Assembly (NCBI GenBank): GCA_024275195.1
Contig: JAJRZP010000072.1
Location: 1-57,523, forward strand
Direction of reading: 5' to 3'
DNA length: 57,523 nt
DNA from: Chloroflexota bacterium
GTDB lineage: Bacteria > Chloroflexota > Dehalococcoidia > Lucifugimonadales > Lucifugimonadaceae
Made by a program: the position numbers and the translations under genes. Below are positions 43,381 through 51,912 of this stretch, in pieces. Positions within the stretch are counted from its first letter, which is position 1; every line of letters begins with the position of its first letter. Below the pieces are notes generated by a model. The model had not been told where the DNA came from. It saw only the letters and a program-made list of their open reading frames with translations, and made no database searches.

Positions 43381-44976
43381 CTAGTAGAACGAGAACTGGC
43401 GTTTGATCATCTTTTCTTTGCCGATTTTGATGACAATCTGCTCATGCAACTCGAAATCCCATTCTCCGATGAAACTGATGGCCGTTCCCCGCTTGCCCAT
43501 GCGGGCGGTACGTCCGATACGATGGACGTATTCCTCGATGTTCTCGGGCATGTCGTAGTTGATGACATGCGAGATGTTCGGGATATCAAGTCCGCGGGCC
43601 GCAAGGTTGGTTGCAACCAGCATCTTCAGGCTCCCGTCCCGGAAGGCATTCATCACACGGTTCCGCTCTGACTGTGACATTCCGCCGTGGATACCTTTTA
43701 TGGCGAAACCTTCACCAGTGAGACCTTTTGAGAGACGGTCGACGCCAACCTGCATCTTCCTGAAAATCAGAACCTGTGAGCCTTCCTCGATATCATCGAG
43801 TATCTCCATGATGCCGTCAGCTTTGTCCTGTGAGGCAACGTCATAGAAAATTTGATCGACTTCGTCGACAGTTTCTATTCCCTTCGAACTCGAAACCAAC
43901 TGGATCCAGCGCGGATCGTCGAGATATCGGCGAATGAGGCCACGGATGAACCCCGGAATGGTTGCCGAGAAGAGAGCCGTTTGGCGCGTACTCGGGGTGC
44001 GCTTGAGAATGAACTCCATATCATCGGCAAACCCGATGTCGAGCATCTCATCAGCTTCGTCCAGCACCGCCATTCGCACATAGCCTAAATCAAGAATTCT
44101 GCGGTTCATCAGATCCTTGAGACGTCCGGGGGTCCCGACGACAATCGACATGCCGATTTCAAGCGCTCTGATCTGTTTCGCTATTGGTTCTCCGCCATAA
44201 ACGGCAACCACACCAATTCCACGTTCCCGACCAATCAGGGACAACTCACGCTGAACCTGCTGCGCAAGTTCTCGGGTTGGGACCAATACCAGACCTTCGA
44301 CATCCCGCGAATCGGGGTTCACAAGGTTGGTCATTGGAATGCCGAACGCCGCTGTTTTGCCGGATCCGGTCACAGCCTGTGCCACGACATCACGATCGTC
44401 GAGCAGCCACGGGATAGACGCTTCCTGAATTTCCGACGGCTTGTTGTAACCCATGTTCAGGATCGAATCCACGATGGACCTGTTTAACTCGAGTCCGCCC
44501 CACATTTCCGTCTCGTGCAGTTCCTTGCGATCGGCGGGCTGGGACTGCGGCTCCTGCTCTCGATCACGCCGTCTGGTTGGGCGACCGCGTACCGGTGTTC
44601 GTCTGGCTGACGACGCTGTGCCGCTAGCTTCCTGAGAATCGTCCCGGTTCGCGCGGTACTCGCGGTTCACGTATCGATTGTCGTTTCTTGATCGAGATCT
44701 ATTTTTGTCTTTTATGGGTGAATCTTCCTGTCTGCGATTCACGGGTCGATCGTCACGACGGTCTCGAAAATCTTTGTTTTGCCCGCGATCACTATCACGG
44801 TGTCGCCTATTCTCGCCGCCAAGACTTCGTCCACCACGTGAGTTAGCTCTCGCTGGTGTGCTTTCGCGGCGCGGTTCTGGTCGTCGATCTTGCATGCGAT
44901 CTTCATCTCTTGCGTCACTTCGAGATCGTTCATTGACGCTTCGGTTTTTAGAATCTTCGTCTCGTGAACCTGCCAC
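43381..44976 (-). CDS. DEAD-box RNA helicase with long charged N-terminal extension
   Basis: 531 residues from a GTG at 44976. The first 150 are disordered and rich in Arg, Asp, Ser and Asn; then a complete helicase core: Q motif MGYNKPSEIQEASIP, Walker A AVTGSGKTAA, PTRELAQQ, VLDEADEMLD, SAT, and HRIGRTARMG near the end. There is no DbpA- or CsdA-type C-terminal domain. Such helicases unwind RNA duplexes in ribosome assembly or mRNA decay. The charged composition continues upstream of the GTG in the same open frame for 95 codons, so the true start is uncertain. Confidence 0.92.
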   Translation of the reverse strand: MAGSRDEDSKNRSVNERSRSDARDEDRMQDRRPEPRRESTPARANSRGGRSLGGENRRHRDSDRGQNKDFRDRRDDRPVNRRQEDSPIKDKNRSRSRNDNRYVNREYRANRDDSQEASGTASSARRTPVRGRPTRRRDREQEPQSQPADRKELHETEMWGGLELNRSIVDSILNMGYNKPSEIQEASIPWLLDDRDVVAQAVTGSGKTAAFGIPMTNLVNPDSRDVEGLVLVPTRELAQQVQRELSLIGRERGIGVVAVYGGEPIAKQIRALEIGMSIVVGTPGRLKDLMNRRILDLGYVRMAVLDEADEMLDIGFADDMEFILKRTPSTRQTALFSATIPGFIRGLIRRYLDDPRWIQLVSSSKGIETVDEVDQIFYDVASQDKADGIMEILDDIEEGSQVLIFRKMQVGVDRLSKGLTGEGFAIKGIHGGMSQSERNRVMNAFRDGSLKMLVATNLAARGLDIPNISHVINYDMPENIEEYVHRIGRTARMGKRGTAISFIGEWDFELHEQIVIKIGKEKMIKRQFSFY

Positions 44977-45261
44977 CTGAGATTGGCGTTTACCACGTTG
45001 ACGGTCGCCCCGAGGTCCAGTGCTTTGGCTTGTGCGATTTTTTCGCTTGCGGGGTCGTTCCGTTGACGGGTTGGCAGATTTCGAACCGGTAGATTCGGAG
45101 GATATTGGAGTGCGGTTGACGGCTTTACGTTCGTTAGTTCGTGGATTCGATTCAGCAGATGTTGATTCGCTGTTTTCGTTGCCGCGACCGATCAGACTTT
45201 TCAGTCGGCCTAGAGTGCCCAGTGTTCTGGTGCCCTTCTGATGGTAGGAATTATTGTTGGA
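44977..45261 (-). other. Open frame continuing upstream of the helicase, no standard start codon
   Basis: 95 codons in frame with the helicase, bounded upstream by TAG at 45262-45264. The translation is rich in Arg, Lys, Ser, Asn and Thr (for example TERPRKRKNRTSQSTG, RGDRQRGKRQSQ), like the annotated extension, which suggests it is coding. It contains no ATG, GTG or TTG in frame. The CTG at 45222 (LGTLGRLKSLIGRGNE), with AAGG about 10 bases before, is the best candidate start. The remaining bases to 45326 hold nothing else I can see. Confidence 0.4.
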
Positions 45262-45326
45262 CTATTTTATTTACTTGATTCTAGTGTACGACTTCACGGA
45301 GCAATTACGACACCGACCTAACATCC

Positions 45327-46586
45327 ATGAATGAATCGTTTAAAATCGTTCAACTGCAAACAGGTGGCTTGAGCTTGTTTTTAGCTACGGTTGGCAGCAT
45401 GAGCAACAGCCTGAACATCTCGCCGACCACAGAATCAGTCGATGTTGGAACCAGTCGACCGCGACGTTGGATCAAAATACTTTCTGGCAACTGGATTCAA
45501 TATTCGGTTGTAATCGTGCTGGTCACGATAGCTGTCGTGACAATCGGTTTGTTGACCGGAACTGCCATCGCCGTTCTCTCGACAACTCTGCCAGTGATCG
45601 CCGTTGCAGTTTGGATACATGTGTATCTGACAGGGCAAGCAACGGGTGTTCGCTCCGAACTGCATAGTGCCAGACAGCAACTTCTCAAAGAGGCGAGTGC
45701 AAGCAGAGTTCTTGACGGAATCAAGGCTCTACATTGCAGTGACCCGCTTAGCGCCAACGCCCGGCTGGCAACCGCAGCACGTATGGCTACTGGCTACACG
45801 GCTGCCGTTGTTTTTGATCTACGTGACGCACATGGTGTACTTGCTCCATCGACTTGGAGTTACGACGGACAGCTTTCGCACATTAGAAATGAACTCGAAC
45901 CAGTCGACGCCGATCTGCCCGGCGCGATCGCGGCCAGGCAAGGTTCGGCGATCGTCATTTCAAACATTGACCACGATTCTTTGCATCTGCCGGGATGGGC
46001 TGAGCAGTCGGGGTTTGCCGTGGGTATAGTGGCGCCAGTATCACGTGGATTCGACACTGCCGGAGTGGTCTATGTGCTGAGTAAGAACGCCGTGCTGCCG
46101 ACTCTGAACGAAATTGAACAACTCGAGTTGATCATCAATTTCAGCAACACCGACATGCCGACCGGTGGCCACGACACGCCCGATACTGACAAGCAGCCGT
46201 TCCGGGTTGTTGATAAACCCGGCCGGGGAATCAACAGTCCTTCACCCGTTCCGCCAATTCGCATGACCGGATTCGCCCTGAATCCGGAATCGGAACGGAT
46301 CGAGATGGACGGTACACACGTGTCTCTGTCTCCGACCGAGTTCATGTTGATGCACGCCCTTGCGTCATCGCCCGAGCAACCGGTTTCGCCAGTTGAATTG
46401 ATGGAGCGCTGTTGGATCCATGGATCGAAACCCGCCGACAACGCGGTCGACGTAGCGATATTCCGGTTACGGAAGAAGCTGAACAGGGCAGGTTCGGGCA
46501 AGGAGCTGATCAGAACCGTGAGAGGCAGTGGCTACATGTTCGTCCCACCACAGGTCAATAACGATTCTCCAGCAATAGCCGACTAG
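45327..46586 (+). CDS. Membrane-anchored regulator: two TM helices, GAF-like domain, OmpR-type winged helix
   Basis: 419 residues. Two hydrophobic helices (about residues 57-76 and 79-100, YSVVIVLVTIAVVTIGLL and IAVLSTTLPVIAVAVWI) are followed by a helical stretch, a GAF-like sensor region (about 125-275) and a C-terminal DNA-binding winged helix of the OmpR/PhoB type (about 310-410: LSPTEFMLMHALASS, NAVDVAIFRLRKKL, IRTVRGSGYMF). There is no receiver domain or kinase. This is a one-component layout, with DNA-binding at the C-terminus rather than at the N-terminus as in ToxR or CadC. Start ATG 45327, or possibly ATG 45399. Ligand and targets unknown. Confidence 0.82.
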   Translation: MNESFKIVQLQTGGLSLFLATVGSMSNSLNISPTTESVDVGTSRPRRWIKILSGNWIQYSVVIVLVTIAVVTIGLLTGTAIAVLSTTLPVIAVAVWIHVYLTGQATGVRSELHSARQQLLKEASASRVLDGIKALHCSDPLSANARLATAARMATGYTAAVVFDLRDAHGVLAPSTWSYDGQLSHIRNELEPVDADLPGAIAARQGSAIVISNIDHDSLHLPGWAEQSGFAVGIVAPVSRGFDTAGVVYVLSKNAVLPTLNEIEQLELIINFSNTDMPTGGHDTPDTDKQPFRVVDKPGRGINSPSPVPPIRMTGFALNPESERIEMDGTHVSLSPTEFMLMHALASSPEQPVSPVELMERCWIHGSKPADNAVDVAIFRLRKKLNRAGSGKELIRTVRGSGYMFVPPQVNNDSPAIAD

Positions 46587-46633
46587 CGTGAATTATTTCG
46601 ATTCGCCAACAAGCCCGTAGCCATCGTTAAAAG

Positions 46634-46668
46634 TGAACACCGCACCGAGGCGTTTGGTGCGGTGCTCA
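46634..46668. terminator. Inverted repeat between convergent genes, possible bidirectional terminator
   Basis: CACCGCACC (46638-46646) and GGTGCGGTG (46656-46664) pair perfectly around a 9-base loop, and after one mismatch TGA/TCA extend the stem. It lies in the 142-base gap between the convergent regulator and FtsZ-like genes. Beyond it, on the minus strand, is CACTTTTAAC; there is no strong T run on either side, so the terminator role is likely but not certain. Confidence 0.5.
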
Positions 46669-46728
46669 CATCTGCCGGTCACGCGACCGGGTCCGCCAGC
46701 AAATGTGGTACTAAACAGCTTTCGCCAA

Positions 46729-47787
46729 CTAGCCAGTTGGTAGCAATATGGGACCTCGTGTACGCTTCGGCAGCGGAGTATCGAATATCGAGGCGACTTG
46801 TGGCACGTTGCGAATTGGTGTCTGCATTGTCGGAATTGTTTTGTTTGGGATGTCCTGTTCGTACGTAATTCCGGCAAGAACCAGCGTTACTTTGATCTTT
46901 GAACCCGAACCTATCAGTCGTTCGGTGGAGACATGAACCTGAGCCTCAAGCCCGATCAGCGTGCGTACTTGCATTACTGCTTCTTCCACCTGCCCGGGTG
47001 ACAGTCCGATTCCACCCTCGACGTGGATGATGGCAGTGTTCAGGCTTGCGAGGCAATCCTTCGTGGAAGCGAAGGCATTCGCCACTGCCGTTCTGCCGGC
47101 ATGCAGGTCATACGCCGTTCCTTTGATTACCGCCGACTCGCCTGCCTGTTCGAGCGAGCGTCGCACCGCATCTTCTCTGTGCGAAAAAGAACCAAGCACA
47201 GCAGAAATCGCTCGAACGGTGCTGACTAACTTCTCGTCTGATTCCTGGAACGCGTTGCTCAACGAAGTACCTACCGCACTCACGCTTAGCAGGTCATTGT
47301 TGTTCATCGTAATAACAACGTCGGCCGATTGTTCGAGTTGCTCGTGAGCATCCAACGCCAATTGATTGCGGAAGCGACCTTCGAATTCGAATGGCATGTT
47401 GACTAGCGCAATTGTGAGCGCACCTGATCTCCGCGCGATATCGGCCACCCGGGGTGACAACCCCGAACCTGTGCCCCGCCCAAGTCCGGCGAGGATGATG
47501 ACAACATCGGCTTCATCGACGAACTGTTCCACATGGGATTCAGATTCAAGGAACTTGTTCAATGCCGTCTCGATGTTCCCACCGCTGCCAAGGCCTTCAC
47601 CTATCGTCAAAGTAGCAACGCTGCCGAAGAGAGCCTGTGTTGCGGAACCTGTGTCGATTCCGAGCATCTTTGGAGCGTTAGAAGTACGCTCAACCAGTCG
47701 GTGCAGGGAAGAGCATCCCGCGCCTCCGATACCAATTACTCGAATGTCAGACCTCGTGGCATGGGCCGACTCGCGTATTTTCATCAT
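46729..47787 (-). CDS. Divergent FtsZ/tubulin-family GTPase
   Basis: 352 residues from ATG 47787 (a TTG at 47796 would add three). The N-terminal nucleotide domain reads VIGIGGAGCSSLHRLVER, GIDTGSATQAL and the tubulin signature as LGRGTGSGLSP (FtsZ has GGGTGTG). EFEGRFRNQLALDAHEQL and DVVITMNNNDLL match FtsZ. The T7 loop, NxDxxD in FtsZ, is SHREDA here, lacking all three residues, so GTP hydrolysis between subunits is probably lost. There is no C-terminal FtsA/ZipA-binding peptide. It is probably a second family member, not the main division protein. It is convergent with the regulator and divergent from the MmcB-like gene. Confidence 0.85.
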   Translation of the reverse strand: MMKIRESAHATRSDIRVIGIGGAGCSSLHRLVERTSNAPKMLGIDTGSATQALFGSVATLTIGEGLGSGGNIETALNKFLESESHVEQFVDEADVVIILAGLGRGTGSGLSPRVADIARRSGALTIALVNMPFEFEGRFRNQLALDAHEQLEQSADVVITMNNNDLLSVSAVGTSLSNAFQESDEKLVSTVRAISAVLGSFSHREDAVRRSLEQAGESAVIKGTAYDLHAGRTAVANAFASTKDCLASLNTAIIHVEGGIGLSPGQVEEAVMQVRTLIGLEAQVHVSTERLIGSGSKIKVTLVLAGITYEQDIPNKTIPTMQTPIRNVPQVASIFDTPLPKRTRGPILLPTG

Positions 47788-47966
47788 CAGATCCAACCTT
47801 GTTCGTTTCGGGACGGAGTGAAATCGTTGATCCGTTCCTGTCCGGACATATAAATTAGCACAGCTGTTCTGTTTAGTGAAAGTATTTCAGAACGTATATT
47901 CCGAACGCTTGTGCTTATTCACCTGTTTGCAGGTAGCTGGCAGTCTGGTTGTGAGTTCGAGCCGAT

Positions 47967-48719
47967 TTGATTGATGATCTTGTTCCAACTACCGCAAAGA
48001 TGTTCATGCCCACATTAATCGAAATACCAGAAGATTCTCCTGCGTTCACGAACTTCAAAAATGGGAACGAGACGGAACAGACGTACTTCCTCAAATGGGT
48101 GGCATGGAAGTGGCTCTGGGAGGTAGCCGGATGCCGAACGATCGGCTTTGAAGTGAGACTTGAGGGTCCATTCGGGAGAATCGCAGACGTGGTCGGACTT
48201 GGACCGGAAAATCGGGTTTACCTCATCGAGGTGAAGTCGAGTCGTGCAGATCTGCGCCGGGACGACAACACCGAGCGAGTTCGTTCGAAACTGAGCCGAA
48301 AGGTACAGTCACTTCGCGAGGCTGAAGTATTGACCAAAAGTGTTTTAGCCAGATCGCGGGCAATCAGGGATAACGAAGTGAAGACGCGAGCGGTCGCGAC
48401 TGCCGAATCTGATGTCAGGATGATCGCTCGAAAGACTGAATCGACAGAAAAACGAATCAAAACTCTTTCGACAAAGTTCCACGACCCGGCATATCTAAGA
48501 TGCGCCGACTATCACTACATCATGGCTCCACACCGATTGATTCGAACCACAGAACTGCCCGATCAGTGGGGACTACTGAACGAGCGCATGGCTACTGTGA
48601 TCAAAGCTCCGCTTAAACAGGTCAAGAGAGTCACGCAGCATGTGCTACGGGCCATCGCTCGTGCAAACACCCGTGACCTTATGAAGGCTTGCGATATTCA
48701 CGTTCAGCCAACATCTTAG
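47967..48719 (+). CDS. MmcB-like DNA repair nuclease with helical insertion
   Basis: 250 residues (TTG start; ATGs at 48000 or 48006 are possible). The PD-(D/E)xK fold is seen in GRIADVVGLGPENRVYLIEVKSSRADLRRD, with catalytic D and E-x-K, as in MmcB proteins, which act with mutagenesis-type repair in Alphaproteobacteria. MmcB continues shortly after to a CDRFYFAVP-like strand; here that part (CADYHYIMAPHRLI) comes about 80 residues later, after a highly charged helical insertion (about 95-170). The C-terminus is basic. Convergent with the aminotransferase gene. Function inferred from fold only. Confidence 0.7.
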   Translation: MIDDLVPTTAKMFMPTLIEIPEDSPAFTNFKNGNETEQTYFLKWVAWKWLWEVAGCRTIGFEVRLEGPFGRIADVVGLGPENRVYLIEVKSSRADLRRDDNTERVRSKLSRKVQSLREAEVLTKSVLARSRAIRDNEVKTRAVATAESDVRMIARKTESTEKRIKTLSTKFHDPAYLRCADYHYIMAPHRLIRTTELPDQWGLLNERMATVIKAPLKQVKRVTQHVLRAIARANTRDLMKACDIHVQPTS

Positions 48720-48747
48720 CGCTGCACCCGATCCTGAGACAGTTCTA

Positions 48748-49908
48748 CTAGAGAATTTTCCGCAGACGTTCGATAGCCTCTTTAAGGTTCTCTTGCGAAT
48801 TTGCGAACGATATTCTGATGTAGCCGTCACCGAATTGACCAAACGCCGTTCCTGCCAACAATGCAACTCCAGCCTCGTACATTGCCTTCTCGGCGAACTC
48901 TTGCGAACTCAGACCCGTTCCCGTTATATTCGGGAATGCGTAGAAAGCGCCTTTGGGTGTTGGGCAGGTAACTCCAGGGAGTGAGTTGAGACCTTCAACC
49001 ACGAGATCGCGTCGCTTCGTGAACTCCTCCATCATGGCACCCACAGAATCCTGTGGTCCTTCCAGTGCTGCAATCGCCGCCATCTGGCTAAAAACTGAAG
49101 TGCAGGAAACGCTGTTCGTCATCAGCCGAGTAACTGGCTCTACAAGGAACTCTGGAAATATTCCGTAACCGAGACGCCAGCCTGTCATGGCATAGCTCTT
49201 TGAGAATCCGTCCAGAATCACTGTTCGTTCCCGCATACCGGGAAATTTCGTAATTGATACATGTTTCTGGTCGCCGTAATACATGTCTTTGTAGATCTCA
49301 TCGGCCATAACGGTTATGTCGTTCTCGACAGCCATCTGTGCGATCTGCTTGAGGTCTGACTCTGGAATCACGCTACCGCACGGATTGTTCGGCGAGTTGA
49401 CAATCATTAGCTTTGTACGGGGTGTAATCAGCGAGCGAAGCTTGTCGATATCGGCGTTGTAGCCGGTCTCTTCGTTTAACTGCATGGGAACGGCAGTGCC
49501 ACCCATGTAGTTGATCATCGACTCGTAAATCGGGAATCCGGGATTCGGGTAAATAACCTCGTCGCCCTCTTCGACAAGAGCCATGATCGTGAAGAACATC
49601 ACCGGTTTGCCACCGGGAGTTACAACCACGCTACCCGGCGACACCTCGTATCCCTGTCGCTCGGTCTGGTGCTTTGCGATAGCTTCACGCAGTTCCAGTT
49701 GACCGGCTGAGGCTCCGTAATGGGTAAAGCCGTCATCCAGGGCCTGCTTGGCGGCGTCTCGTATGTGCTCAGGGGTGTCGAAATCCGGTTCCCCGATTTC
49801 GAGGTGGATGATTGATTTACCCTGTCGTTCCAGTTCTTTGGCTTTGGCGAGGGTTTCGAACGCTGTTTCGGTACCCAGATTTGCCTGTCGGGATGCGAGC
49901 TCTGTCAA
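48748..49908 (-). CDS. Pyridoxal-phosphate aminotransferase, class I (aspartate aminotransferase-like)
   Basis: A 386-residue PLP enzyme of the AspB subgroup. Conserved parts are LEIGEPDFDTPEHI near residue 38, VVTPGGKPVMFF, NSPNNPCGSV, MADEIYKDMYY, and the PLP lysine in LDGFSKSYAMTGWRLGYG. The C-terminus has the substrate arginine in IRISFANS. Start ATG 49908. The exact amino-acid partner (aspartate, or another) cannot be told. It stands alone: the gene on its 3' side is convergent and the next upstream gene is divergent. Confidence 0.92.
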   Translation of the reverse strand: MTELASRQANLGTETAFETLAKAKELERQGKSIIHLEIGEPDFDTPEHIRDAAKQALDDGFTHYGASAGQLELREAIAKHQTERQGYEVSPGSVVVTPGGKPVMFFTIMALVEEGDEVIYPNPGFPIYESMINYMGGTAVPMQLNEETGYNADIDKLRSLITPRTKLMIVNSPNNPCGSVIPESDLKQIAQMAVENDITVMADEIYKDMYYGDQKHVSITKFPGMRERTVILDGFSKSYAMTGWRLGYGIFPEFLVEPVTRLMTNSVSCTSVFSQMAAIAALEGPQDSVGAMMEEFTKRRDLVVEGLNSLPGVTCPTPKGAFYAFPNITGTGLSSQEFAEKAMYEAGVALLAGTAFGQFGDGYIRISFANSQENLKEAIERLRKIL

Positions 49909-50157
49909 TGTGGCGTGGCCTATTCAACTATGTCGATCAAGAGCCAATGCGAATCTAAACCTCGATGATCGCTGTCACCAGTCGATCTCGGGCGCTTTCG
50001 AATTCGCAACAAGGTAAAAATTTTCTTCCAGCGCCGTTGGCATGTCAACATCTGATGAGACAATGCCAGTGCGAGTGTGGCTTAGTATATTCATCCGTTG
50101 GGACCTCGTAGTTAAATCTCACCACTGACAGTCGGCAATTCGGAGTTGAAGAATTCA

Positions 50158-50928
50158 ATGGCACAGCTGAAAAAGAACCGTATGAAGAGCCTTATCAAAT
50201 CGGGAAATCCGGCATATGGGGTATCCGTTCAGTTCGCTTCGGCGGAAATTGTGGAGATGATCGGTGAACTCGGATTCGACTGGGTCATGCTCGATGCCGA
50301 GCATGGATCGATATCGCCCGACAATATCGGCCCAATGATTATGGCTGCCGAAATTCGTGGTATTACCCCGATTGTCCGACCTGAATCGAACGATCCTGCC
50401 GTTATAAACAAATATCTTGATCGCGGTGCGATGGGCGTACAGGTGCCACATGTGAATACAGCCGAAGAGGCACGTGCAGTGGTTGAAGCATGCCTGTACC
50501 ACCCGGGTGGGATGCGCGGCCTTGGCGGAGGACGAATGGCGGATTTCGGTTGGGGCTCCCCTACTTCTGAATATGTAGAGGACGCAAACAGAGAGATGCT
50601 TGTCTGTGTTCAGATCGAGGACATTGCTGCGGTCGACAACCTCGACGAAATTCTTGCGGTGCCCGACATCGATGTGTTCTTCATCGGGCCGACCGACCTC
50701 GCGCAGTCGATGGGACATCCCGGCGACAACGGGCATCCTGAAGTTCAGAGAGTCGTCAGGGAAACCTTCGAGCGAATTCATGCGGCCGGACATGCATCAG
50801 GAACACCCGGAGCAGCAGAGCAGGCGTTGAAGAACACTCAGGCCGGAATTCTGTACCACTACACCCACGTTCCAACATTCATGAGTACCTACGGTCGCCA
50901 ATTCATGGAGACTGTTGGCCGCATCTAA
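50158..50928 (+). CDS. HpcH/HpaI family aldolase
   Basis: 256 residues from ATG 50158, with GGAG 12 bases before; the TTG at 50146 is too close to that site. A class II (metal-dependent) aldolase with a TIM barrel: WVMLDAEHG with the catalytic histidine near residue 45, VQVPHVNTAEEA, the metal-binding glutamate in VCVQIED, and the aspartate in IGPTDLAQSMG. Family members cleave 2-keto-3-deoxy acids to pyruvate and an aldehyde. The substrate here is unknown. The neighbouring methyltransferase gene follows on the same strand after 50 bases. Confidence 0.92.
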   Translation: MAQLKKNRMKSLIKSGNPAYGVSVQFASAEIVEMIGELGFDWVMLDAEHGSISPDNIGPMIMAAEIRGITPIVRPESNDPAVINKYLDRGAMGVQVPHVNTAEEARAVVEACLYHPGGMRGLGGGRMADFGWGSPTSEYVEDANREMLVCVQIEDIAAVDNLDEILAVPDIDVFFIGPTDLAQSMGHPGDNGHPEVQRVVRETFERIHAAGHASGTPGAAEQALKNTQAGILYHYTHVPTFMSTYGRQFMETVGRI

Positions 50929-50978
50929 GGGTTTCCAAGGGTGGCCGAAGTAGAATTTTGGAACAGATCGAAGTGACA

Positions 50979-51755
50979 ATGGATTACGTGGCATGGGCAG
51001 AGTGGTACGACATTTTCTATGCTGCCGCCGACCCCGGTGATATCGAGTTTTATCACGGGCTGTGTCGTGCGTCGGGTGGTCCGATTCTGGAGATCGGTGT
51101 CGGTACCGGTCGCATTGCGCTTCCACTTGCACGCGAGGGTATGGAGATAGTCGGTATCGACCTGTTCGAGTCGATGCTCAAAGTCGCCCAGCAAAACGCC
51201 ATGGAAGCGGCACCACTTCAAGGAAGCCTGCGCCTAATTCAGGCGGACATGCGGAACTTCGACCTTAGACGCAAATTTCCTGTTGTGATAATCCCGGCGC
51301 GAACACTGCTGTTGGCAACTTCGGAGGAGGAACAGCTTCAGACACTATGTCGCGCCGCCCAGCATCTGGCTCCAGACGGAACGATGGCGTTCAACCTGTT
51401 CTACCCCGATCCAGCAATGCTGGCTGACGATCCGGATGAGGAGTTCTTGCTGGAAATCGTCGAAAAGCCCGACGGTGGCCGATACGTGTTGACAGCGAAG
51501 AACCACTTCGATCTCGATTCTCAGATAAACAATGGAGTGCAGATCGCTGAAGAGCTTGATCCGAGCGGCAATGTCCTGCGCCGGCAGGAACTCGCGGTCG
51601 TAGTCCGCTACCTCTATCCCGAGCAGATCCTATCGATGTGTGATCGGGTCGGACTTGAAGTGATCGAGATGTGGGGTGATTTCGAGGCTGCGGAACTCGA
51701 TGAAGATAGCGATGAAATCGTGGTGTTGGCTCGCCACATGGACGCGGCTCGCTAA
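50979..51755 (+). CDS. Class I SAM-dependent methyltransferase
   Basis: 258 residues from ATG 50979; a TTG at 50958 would add seven. The SAM motif is ILEIGVGTGRIALPLA near residue 40, followed by the acidic residue in VGIDLFESML and motif II-like QADMRNFDL. The family start YDIFYAAADPGDIEFY, before motif I, is typical of small-molecule methyltransferases. The C-terminal half has an added beta sheet (GGRYVLTAKNHFDLDSQ). The acceptor is not predictable. It follows the aldolase on the same strand. Confidence 0.88.
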   Translation: MDYVAWAEWYDIFYAAADPGDIEFYHGLCRASGGPILEIGVGTGRIALPLAREGMEIVGIDLFESMLKVAQQNAMEAAPLQGSLRLIQADMRNFDLRRKFPVVIIPARTLLLATSEEEQLQTLCRAAQHLAPDGTMAFNLFYPDPAMLADDPDEEFLLEIVEKPDGGRYVLTAKNHFDLDSQINNGVQIAEELDPSGNVLRRQELAVVVRYLYPEQILSMCDRVGLEVIEMWGDFEAAELDEDSDEIVVLARHMDAAR

Positions 51756-51912
51756 GCACAATTTTGGGAGGCGGGAGTAGTTCGTGCAATCGCGCGACCG
51801 ATCTCGCCGAGCAGGCATGATGTTTGCGCCGAGGTCGCTCTACTTCGCTTCGCTGCGATCGGGAAGTCGTGTGGTCGGCATCAGAAGTTTGCTGTAGTGG
51901 CACTAACCTGAA

